Shown: positions 54,168-63,946 of the stretch, piece by piece
Layout: each line of letters starts with the position of its first letter
Numbering within the stretch: position 1 is the stretch's first letter
Assembly (NCBI GenBank): GCA_963920705.1
Contig: OY987234.1
Span: 1,054,001-1,118,000, forward strand
Source of the DNA: Odiellus spinosus
Lineage: Eukaryota; Arthropoda; Arachnida; Opiliones; Phalangiidae
DNA: 64,000 nt
Direction: 5' to 3'
Notes under the pieces: generated by a model
What the model was told of the DNA's origin: nothing
Database searches by the model: none
Seen by the model: only the letters and a program-made list of their open reading frames with translations
Program-made: the position numbers and the translations under genes

Positions 54168-55432
54168 ACAAATTTCCCAAGTGCAGATCCACAAATTTCC
54201 CAAGTGTATATCCACAAATTTCCCAAGTGCAGATCCAAAAATTTCCCAAGTGCAGATCCACAAATTTCCCAAGCGCAGATCCAAAAATTTCCCAAGTGCA
54301 GATCCACAAATTTCCCAAGTGCATATCCACAAATTTCCCAAGTGCAGATCCACAAATTTCCCAAGTGCAGATCCACAAATTTCCCAAGTGCAAATCCACA
54401 AATTTTCCAAGTGCAGATCCACAAATTTCCCAAGTGCAGATCCACAAATTTCCCAAGTGCAGATCCACATTTTTCCCAAGGGCAGATCCACAAAGTTCCC
54501 AAGGGCAGATCCACAAATTTCCCAAGTGCACATCCACAAATTTCCCAAGTGCAGATAATCAAATTTCCCAAGTGTAGATCCACAAATTTCCCAAGTGTAG
54601 ATCCACAAATTTCCAAAATGTAGATCCACAAATTTCCCAAGTGTAGATCCACAAATTTCCCAAGTGCAGATCCACAAATTTCCCAAGTGTAGATCCACAA
54701 ATTTCCCAAGTGTAGATCCACAAATTTCCCAAATGTAGATCCACAAATTTCTCATGTGCAGATCCACAAATTTCCCAAGTGCAGATAATCAAATTTCCCA
54801 AGTGTAGATCCACAAATTTCACAAGTGTAGATCCACAAATTTCCCAAGTGTAGATCCACAAATTTCCCAAGTGCAGATCCACAAATTTCCCAAGTGCAGA
54901 TACACAAATTTCCCAAGTGTAGATCCACTAATTTCCCAAATGCAGATCCACAAATTTCCCAATTGCAGATCCACAAATTTCCCAAGTGCAGATACACAAA
55001 TTTCCCAAGTGCAGATCCACAAATTTCCCAAGTGTAGATCCACAAATTTTCCAAGTGCAGATCCACAAATTTCCCAAGTGCAGATCCACAAATTTCCCAA
55101 GTGAAGATCCACATTTTTCCCAAGGGCAGATCCACAAAGTTCCCAAGTGCAGATCCACAAATTTCCCAAGTGCACATCCACAAATTTCCCAAGTGCAGAT
55201 AATCAAATTTCCCAAGTGTAGATCCACAAATTTCACAAGTGTAGATCCACAAATTTCCCAAGTGTAGATCCACAAATTTCCCAAGTGCAGATCCACAAAT
55301 TTCCCAAGTGCAGATACACAAATTTCCCAAGTGTAGATCCACTAATTTCCCAAATGTAGATCCACAAATTTCCCAAGTGCAGATCCACAAATTTCCCAAG
55401 TACAGATACACAAATTTCCCAAGTGCAGATCC
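54168..55432 (+). repeat. Tandem duplication J, copy 2 (1,265 bp)
   Basis: Matches copy 1 including the rare AAGCGCAG and TTTCCAAAATG units; I saw no difference in the frames compared (53554-53916 against 54819-55181). It has the same unit count (55) as duplication G but a different variant order, so the two are separate events. Confidence 0.9.
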
Positions 55433-56659
55433 ACAAATTTCCCAAGTGTAGATCCACAAATTTCCCAAGTGTAGATCCACAAATTTCCCAAGTGTAGATC
55501 CACAAATTTCCCAAATGTAGATCCACAAATTTCCCAAGTGTAGATCCACAAATTTCCCAAGTGCAGATCCACAAATTTCCCAAGTGTAGATCCACAAATT
55601 TCCCAAGTGCAGATCCACAAATTTCCCAAGTGTAGATCCACAAATTTCCCAAGTGTAGATCCACAAATTTCCCAAATGTAGATCCACAAATTTCTCATGT
55701 GTAGATCCACAAATTTCCCAAGTGTAGATCCACAAATTTCCCAAGTGCAGATCCACAAATTTCCCAAGTGCAGATCCACAAATTTCCCAAGTGCAGATCC
55801 ACAAATTTCCCAAGTGTAGATCCACAAATTTCCCAAGTGCAGATCCACAAATTTCCCAAGTGTAGATCCACAAATTTCCCAAGTGTAGATCCACAATTTC
55901 CCAAATGTAGATCCACAAATTTCCCATGTGCAGATCCACAAATTTCCCAAGTGTATATCCACAAATTTCCCAAGTGTAGATCCACAAATTTCCCAAATGT
56001 AGATCCACAAATTTCCCAAGTGTAGATCCACAAATTTCCCAAGTGCAGATCCACAAATTTCCCAAGTGTAGATCCACAAATTTCCCAAGTGTAGATCCAC
56101 AAATTTCCCAAATGTAGATCCAAAAATTTCCCAAGTGCAGATCCACAAATTTCCCAAGTGCAGATCCAAAAATTTCCCAAGTGCAGATCCACAAATTTCC
56201 CAAGTGCAGATCCACAAATTTCCTAAGTGCAGATCCAAAAATTTCCCAAGTGCAGATCCACAAATTTCCCAAGTGCATATCCACAAATTTCCTAAGTGCA
56301 GATCCACAAATTTCCCAAGTGTAGATCCACAAATTTCCCAAATGTAGATCCACAAATTTCCCAAGTGTAGATCCACAAATTTCCCAAGTGTAAATCCACA
56401 AATTTCCCAAGTGTAGATCCACAAATTTCCCAAATGTAGATCCAAAAATTTCCCAAGTGCAGATCCACAAATTTCCCAAGTGCAGATCCAAAAATTTCCC
56501 AAGTGCAGATCCACAAATTTCCCAAGTGCAGATCCACAAATTTCCTAAGTGCAGATCCAAAAATTTCCCAAGTGCAGATCCACAAATTTCCCAAGTGCAG
56601 ATCCACAAATTTCCCAAGTGCAGATCCACAAATTTTCCAAGTGCAGATCCACAAATTTC

Positions 56660-58521
56660 CCAAGTGCAGATCCACAAATTTCCCAAGTGCAGATCCACAT
56701 TTTTCCCAAGGGCAGATCCACAAAGTTCCCAAGTGCAGATCCACAAATTTCAAAAGTGCACATCCACAAATTTCCCAAGTGCAGATAATCAAATTTCCCA
56801 AGTGTAGATCCACAAATTTCCCAAGTGTAGATCCACAAATTTCCCAAATGTAGATCCACAAATTTCCCAAGTGTAGATCCACAAATTTCCCAAGTGCAGA
56901 TCCACAAATTTCCCAAGTGTAGATCCACAAATTTCCCAAGTGCAGATCCACAAATTTCCCAAGTGCAGATCCACAATTTTTCCAAGTGCAGATCCACAAA
57001 GTTCCCAAGTGCAGATCCACAAATTTCCCAAGTGCACATCCACAAATTTCCCAAGTGCAGATACACAAATTTCCCAAGTGTAGATCCACAAATTTCCCAA
57101 GTGTAGATCCACAAATTTCCCAAGTGTAGATCCACAAATTTCCCAAGTGCAGATCCACAAATTTCCCAAGTGAAGATCCACAAATTTCCCAAGTGCAGAT
57201 CCACAAATTTCCCAAGTGCAGATCCACAAATTTCCCAAGTGTAGATCCACAAATTTCCCAAGTGCAGATCCACAAATTTCCCAAGTGTAGATCCACAAAT
57301 TTCCCAAGTGTAGATCCACAAATTTCCCAAATGTAGATCCACAAATTTCCCATGTGCAGATCCACAAATTTCCCAAGTGTATATCCACAAATTTCCCAAG
57401 TGTAGATCCACAAATTTCCCAAATGTAGATCCACAAATTTCCCAAGTGTAGATCCACAAATTTCCCAAGTGCAGATCCACAAATTTCACAAGTGTAGATC
57501 CACAAATTTCCCAAGTGTAGATCCACAAATTTCCCAAATGTAGATCCACAAATTTCCCAAGTGCAGATCCACAAATTTCCCAAGTGCAGATCCACAAATT
57601 TCCCAAGTGCAGATCCACAAATTTTCCAAGTGCAGATCCACAAATTTCCCAAGTGCAGATCCACAAATTTCCCAAGTGCAGATCCACAATTTTCCCAAGT
57701 GCAGATCCACAAAGTTCCCAAGTGCAGATCCACAAATTTCCCAAGTGCACATCCACAAATTTCCCAAGTGCAGATAATCAAATTTCCCAAGTGTAGATCC
57801 ACAAATTTCACAAGTGTAGATCCACAAATTTCCCAAGTGTAGATCCACAAATTTCCCAAATGCAGATCCACAAATTTCCCAAGTGCAGATCCACAAATTT
57901 CAAAAGTGCAGATACAAAAATTTCCCAAGTGTAGATCCACAAATTTCCCAAGTGTAGATCCACAAATTTCCCAAGTGTAGATCCACAAATTTCCCAAGTG
58001 TAGATCCACAAATTTCCCAAGTGCAGATCCACAAATTTCCCAAGTGAAGATCCACAAATTTCCCAAGTGCAGATCCACAAATTTCCCAAGTGCAGATCCA
58101 CAAATTTCCCCAGTGTAGATCCACAAATTTCCCAAGTGCAGATCCACAAATTTCCCAAGTGTAGATCCACAAATTTCCCAAGTGTAGATCCACAATTTCC
58201 CAAATGTAGATCCACAAATTTCCCATGTGCAGATCCTCAAATTTCCCAAGTGTATATCCACAAATTTCCCAAGTGTAGATCCACAAATTTCCCAAATGTA
58301 GACCCACAAATTTCCCAAGTGTAGATCCACAAATTTCCCAAGTGCAGATCCACAAATTTCCCAAGTGTAGATCCACAAATTTCCCAAGTGTAGATCCACA
58401 AATTTCCCAAATGTAGATCCAAAAATTTCCCAAGTGCAGATCCACAAATTTCCCAAATGTAGATCCAAATATTTCCCAAGTGCAGATCCACAAATTTCCC
58501 AAGTGCAGATCCAAAAATTTC
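56660..58521 (+). repeat. Tandem duplication K, copy 1 (1,862 bp)
   Basis: Repeats at 1,862 bp (81 units minus one base, from the 22-bp CACAATTTCCC unit near 58196), with the offset growing to 2,000 bp in the second half. It carries TTTCAAAAG near 56749 and 57898, and TTTCCCCAG near 58107. Confidence 0.85.
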
Positions 58522-60521
58522 CCAAGTGCAGATCCACAAATTTCCCAAGTGCAGATCCACATTTTTCCCAAGGGCAGATCCACAAAGTTCCCAAGTGCAG
58601 ATCCACAAATTTCAAAAGTGCACATCCACAAATTTCCCAAGTGCAGATAATCAAATTTCCCAAGTGTAGATCCACAAATTTCCCAAGTGTAGATCCACAA
58701 ATTTCCCAAATGTAGATCCACAAATTTCCCAAGTGTAGATCCACAAATTTCCCAAGTGCAGATCCACAAATTTCCCAAGTGTAGATCCACAAATTTCCCA
58801 AGTGCAGATCCACAAATTTCCCAAGTGCAGATCCACAATTTTTCCAAGTGCAGATCCACAAAGTTCCCAAGTGCAGATCCACAAATTTCCCAAGTGCACA
58901 TCCACAAATTTCCCAAGTGCAGATACACAAATTTCCCAAGTGTAGATCCACAAATTTCCCAAGTGTAGATCCACAAATTTCCCAAGTGTAGATCCACAAA
59001 TTTCCCAAGTGCAGATCCACAAATTTCCCAAGTGAAGATCCACAAATTTCCCAAGTTCAGATCCACAAATTTCCCAAGTGCAGATCCACAAATTTCCCAA
59101 GTGTAGATCCACAAATTTCCCAAGTGCAGATCCACAAATTTCCCAAGTGTAGATCCACAAATTTCCCAAGTGTAGATCCACAAATTTCCCAAATGTAGAT
59201 CCACAAATTTCCCATGTGCAGATCCACAAATTTCCCAAGTGTATATCCACAAATTTCCCAAGTGTAGATCCACAAATTTCCCAAATGTAGATCCACAAAT
59301 TTCCCAAGTGTAGATCCACAAATTTCCCAAGTGCAGATCCACAAATTTCACAAGTGTAGATCCACAAATTTCCCAAGTGTAGATCCACAAATTTCCCAAA
59401 TGTAGATCCACAAATTTCCCAAGTGCAGATCCACAAATTTCCCAAGTGCAGATCCACAAATTTCCCAAATGTAGATCCACAAATTTCCCAAGTGCAGATC
59501 CACAAATTTTCCAAGTGCAGATCCACAAATTTCCCAAGTGCAGATCCACAAATTTCCCAAGTGCAGATCCACAATTTTCCCATGTGCAGATCCACAAATT
59601 TCCCAAGTGCAGATCCACAAATTTTCCAAGTGCAGATCCACAAATTTCCCAAGTGCAGATCCACAAATTTCCCAAGTGCAGATCCACAATTTTCCCATGT
59701 GCAGATCCACAAAGTTCCCAAGTGCAGATCCACAAATTTCCCAAGTGCACATCCACAAATTTCCCAAGTGCAGATAATCAAATTTCCCAAGTGTAGATCC
59801 ACAAATTTCACAAGTGTAGATCCACAAATTTCCCAAGTGTAGATCCACAAATTTCCCAAATGCAGATCCACAAATTTCCCAAGTGCAGATCCACAAATTT
59901 CAAAAGTGCAGATACAAAAATTTCCCAAGTGTAGATCCACAAATTTCCCAAGTGTAGATCCACAAATTTCCCAAGTGTAGATCCACAAATTTCCCAAGTG
60001 TAGATCCACAAATTTCCCAAGTGCAGATCCACAAATTTCCCAAGTGAAGATCCACAAATTTCCCAAGTGCAGATCCACAAATTTCCCAAGTGCAGATCCA
60101 CAAATTTCCCAAGTGTAGATCCACAAATTTCCCAAGTGCAGATCCACAAATTTCCCAAGTGTAGATCCACAAATTTCCCAAGTGTAGATCCACAATTTCC
60201 CAAATGTAGATCCACAAATTTCCCATGTGCAGATCCTCAAATTTCCCAAGTGTATATCCACAAATTTCCCAAGTGTAGATCCACAAATTTCCCAAATGTA
60301 GATCCACAAATTTCCCAAGTGTAGATCCACAAATTTCCCAAGTGCAGATCCACAAATTTCCCAAGTGTAGATCCACAAATTTCCCAAGTGTAGATCTACA
60401 AATTTCCCAAATGTAGATCCAAAAATTTCCCAAGTGCAGATCCACAAATTTCCCAAATGTAGATCCAAAAATTTCCCAAGTGCAGATCCACAAATTTCCC
60501 AAGTGCAGATCCACAAATTTC
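58522..60521 (+). repeat. Tandem duplication K, copy 2 (about 2,000 bp, 138 bp longer)
   Basis: Matches copy 1 but holds six extra units between about 59423 and 59640. The CACAATTTTCCCATGTG unit occurs twice there (near 59569 and 59684, five units apart), so a local duplication caused most of the gain. Other differences are TTTCCCAAG near 60107 and GATCTAC near 60393. Confidence 0.85.
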
Positions 60522-60989
60522 CCAAGTGCAGATCCACATTTTTCCCAAGGGCAGATCCACAAAGTTCCCAAGTGCAGATCCACAAATTTCAAAAGTGCAC
60601 ATCCACAAATTTCCCAAGTGCAGATAATCAAATTTCCCAAGTGTAGATCCACAAATTTCCCAAGTGTAGATCCACAAATTTCCCAAATGTAGATCCACAA
60701 ATTTCCCAAGTGTAGATCCACAAATTTCCCAAGTGCAGATCCACAAATTTCCCAAGTGTAGATCCACAAATTTCCCAAGTGTAGATCCACAAATTTCCCA
60801 AGTGCAGATAATCAAATTTCCCAAGTGTAGATCCACAAATTTCCCAAGTGTAGATCCACAAATTTCCCAAGTGTAGATCCACAAATTTCCCAAATGTAGA
60901 TCCACAAATTTCCCAAGTGTAGATCCACAAATTTCCCAAGTGTAGATCCACAAATTTCCCAAGTGTAGATCCAAAAATTTCCCAAATGT
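60484..60989 (+). repeat. Tandem duplication L, copy 1 (506 bp)
   Basis: Exactly 22 units, repeated directly downstream. It spans the ATTTTT/AAGGG cassette at 60535, TTTCAAAAG near 60590, a GATAATC unit near 60623 and a second one near 60808. Confidence 0.87.
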
Positions 60990-61495
60990 AGATCCACAAA
61001 TTTCCCAAGTGCAGATCCACAAATTTCCCAAGTGCAGATCCACATTTTTCCCAAGGGCAGATCCACAAAGTTCCCAAGTGCAGATCCACAAATTTCAAAA
61101 GTGCACATCCACAAATTTCCCAAGTGCAGATAATCAAATTTCCCAAGTGTAGATCCACAAATTTCCCAAGTGTAGATCCACAAATTTCCCAAATGTAGAT
61201 CCACAAATTTCCCAAGTGTAGATCCACAAATTTCCCAAGTGCAGATCCACAAATTTCCCAAGTGTAGATCCACAAATTTCCCAAGTGTAGATCCACAAAT
61301 TTCCCAAGTGCAGATAATCAAATTTCCCAAGTGTAGATCCACAAATTTCCCAAGTGTAGATCCACAAATTTCCCAAGTGTAGATCCACAAATTTCCCAAA
61401 TGTAGATCCACAAATTTCCCAAGTGTAGATCCACAAATTTCCCAAGTGTAGATCCACAAATTTCCCAAGTGTAGATCCAAAAATTTCCCAAATGT
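60990..61495 (+). repeat. Tandem duplication L, copy 2 (506 bp)
   Basis: Same order as copy 1 with the cassette at 61041, 506 bp from its partner. It ends in a run of CCAAAAATTT units that starts the next segment. Confidence 0.87.
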
Positions 61496-61799
61496 AGATC
61501 CACAAATTTCCCAAGTGCAGATCCACAAATTTCCCAAGTGCAGATCCAAAAATTTCCCAAGTGCAGATCCACAAATTTCCCAAGTGCAGATCCACAAATT
61601 TCCCAAGTGCAGATCCAAAAATTTCCCAAGTGCAGATCCACATTTTTCCCAAGTGCATATCCACAAATTTCCCAAGTGCAGATCCACAAATTTCCCAAGT
61701 GCAGATAATCAAATTTCCCAAGTGTAGATCTACAAATTTCCCAAGTGTAGATCCACAAATTTCCCAAGTACAGATCCACAAATTTCCCAAGTGTAGACC

Positions 61800-62095
61800 C
61801 ACAAATTTCCCAAGTGCATATCCAGAAATTTCCCAAGTGCAGATCCACAAATTTCCCAAGTGCAGATCCACAAATTTCCCAAGTGCAGATCCACAAATTT
61901 CCCAAGTGCAGATCCACAAATTTTCCAAGTGCAGATCCACAGATTTCCCAAGTGCAGATCCACAAATTTCCCAAGTGTAGATCCACAAATTTCCCAAGTG
62001 TAGTTCCACAAATTTTCCAAATGCAGATCCACAAATTTCCCAAGTGCAGATCCACAAATTTCCCAAGTGCAGATCCACAAATTTCCCAAGTGCAG
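61800..62095 (+). repeat. Segment repeated at 63157-63452 (1,357 bp apart)
   Basis: Shares the rare marks GCATATCCAGAAA (near 61818 and 63175), CCACAGATTT (61937 and 63294) and TTTTCCAAATG (near 62013 and 63370) with the partner, at exactly 59 units. Confidence 0.83.
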
Positions 62096-63156
62096 ATCCA
62101 CAAATTTTCCAAGTGCAGATCCACAAATTACCCAAGTGCAGATCCACATTTTTCCCAAGGGAAGATCCACAAAGTTCCCAAGTGCAGATCCACAAATTTC
62201 CCAAGTGCACATCCACAAATTTCCAAAGTGCAGATAATCAAATTTCCCAAGTGTAGATCCACAAATTTCCCAAGTGTAGATCCACAAATTTCCCAAATGT
62301 AGATCCAAAAATTTCCCAAGTGTAGATCCACAAATTTCCCAAGTGCAGATCCACAAATTTCCCAAGTGTAGATCCACAAATTTCCCAAGTGTAGATCCGC
62401 AAATTTCCCAAATGTAGATCCAAAAATTTCTCATGTGCAGATCCACAAATTTCCCAAGTGCAGATCCACAAATTTCCCAAGTGCAGATCCAAAAATTTCC
62501 CAAGTGCAGATCCTCAAATTTCCCAAGTATAGATCCGCAAATTTCCCAAGTGTAGATCCACAAATTTCCCAAGTGTAGATCCACAAATTTCCCAAGTGTA
62601 GATCCACAAATTTCCCAAGTGCAGATCCACAAATTTCCCAAGTGCAGATCCAAAAATTTCCCAAGTGCAGATCCACAAATTTCCCAAGTGCATATCCACA
62701 AATTTCCCAAGTGCAGATCCACAAATTTCCCAAGTGCAGATTCACAAATTTCCCAAGTGCAGATCCACAAATTTTCCAAGTGCAGATCCACAAATTTCCC
62801 AAGTGCAGATCCACAAATTTCCCAAGTGTAGATCCACAAATTTCCCAAGTGTAGATCCACAAATTTCCCAAGTGTAGATCCACAAATTTTCAAAATGCAG
62901 ATCCACAAATTTCCCAAGTGCAGATCCACAAATTTCCCAAGTGCAGATACACAAATTTCCCAAGTGCAGATCCACAAATTTCCCAAGTGCAGATCCAAAA
63001 ATTTCCCAAGTGCAGATCCTCAAATTTCCCAAGTATAGATCCGCAAATTTCCCAAGTGTAGATCTACAAATTTCCCAAGTGTAGATCCACAAATTTCCCA
63101 AGTGCAGATCCACAAATTTCCCAAGTGCAGATCCAAAAATTTCCCAAATGCAGATC

Positions 63157-63452
63157 CACAAATTTCCCAAGTGCATATCCAGAAATTTCCCAAGTGCAGA
63201 TCCACAAATTTCCCAAGTGCAGATCCACAAATTTCCCAAGTGCAGATCCACAAATTTCCCAAGTGCAGATCCACAAATTTTCCAAGTGCAGATCCACAGA
63301 TTTCCCAAGTGCAGATCCACAAATTTCCCAAGTGTAGATCCACAAATTTCCCAAGTGTAGATCCACAAATTTTCCAAATGCAGATCCACAAATTTCCCAA
63401 GTGCAGATCCACAAATTTCCCAAGTGCAGATCCACAAATTTCCCAAGTGCAG
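63157..63452 (+). repeat. Partner of 61800-62095
   Basis: Right-hand member of the 59-unit pair. The context beyond it differs, so this is a short block, not part of a longer tandem copy. Confidence 0.83.
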
Positions 63453-63908
63453 ATCCACAAATTTCCCAAGTGTATATCCACAAATTTCCCAAGTGCAGAT
63501 CCACAAATTTCCCAAGTGCAGATCCACAAATTTCCCAAGTGTAGATCCACAAATTTCCCAAGTGCAGATCCACAAATTTCCCAAGTGTAGATCCACAAAT
63601 TTCCCAAGTGTAGATCCACAAATTTCCCATGTGCAGATCCACAAATTTCCCAAGTGTAGATCCACAAATTTCAGAAGTGTAGATCCACAAATTTCCCAAA
63701 TGTAGATCCACAAATTTCCCAAGTGTAGATCCACAAATTTCCCAAGTGCAGATCCACAAATTTCTCAAGTGTAGATCCACAAATTTCCCAAGTGTAGATC
63801 CACAAATTTCCCAAATGTAGATCCACAAATTTCCCATGTGCAGATCCACAAATTTCCCAAGTGCAGATCCACAACTTTCCCAAGAGCAGATCCAAAAATT
63901 TCCCAAGT

Positions 63909-63946
63909 GCAGATCCTCAAATTTCCCAAGTATAGATCCGAAAATT
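63909..63946 (+). repeat. Second GATCCGAAAA copy of the rare signature
   Basis: Matches the signature at 454-490, including the uncommon GAAAA ending, and is followed by TTTCACAAG. The upstream order (AAATG, CCCATGTG, then CCAAAAATTT) also matches 381-450, with one extra unit here. Confidence 0.85.

Larger units (their letters stand above)
31600..62260 (+). repeat. Right-hand domain with the ATTTTT / AAGGG cassette form
   Basis: From 31.6 kb to 62.2 kb most cassettes carry CACATTTTTCCCAAGGG in the slot occupied by CACAATTTTCCCAAGTG further left. Copies lie near 31613, 32648, 34095, 35660, 36490, 37848, 38287, 40567, 41463, 42476, 42914, 44226, 44548, 46068, 48231, 49129, 49979, 51985, 52628, 53203, 53847, 54468, 55110, 56698, 58560, 60535, 61041 and 62148. 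The older AATTTT form persists in places (near 34650, 46620, 47388, 50530, 51293, 57690 and 59570). The domain is therefore a mosaic, not a clean replacement. Confidence 0.85.

Noticed and set aside
63600-63860. RBP-J/Su(H)-like CATGGGAA sites on the minus strand in CCCATGTG units
   Set aside because: The match is real, but it is an 8-base coincidence repeated by the array, with no promoter or gene nearby to regulate.
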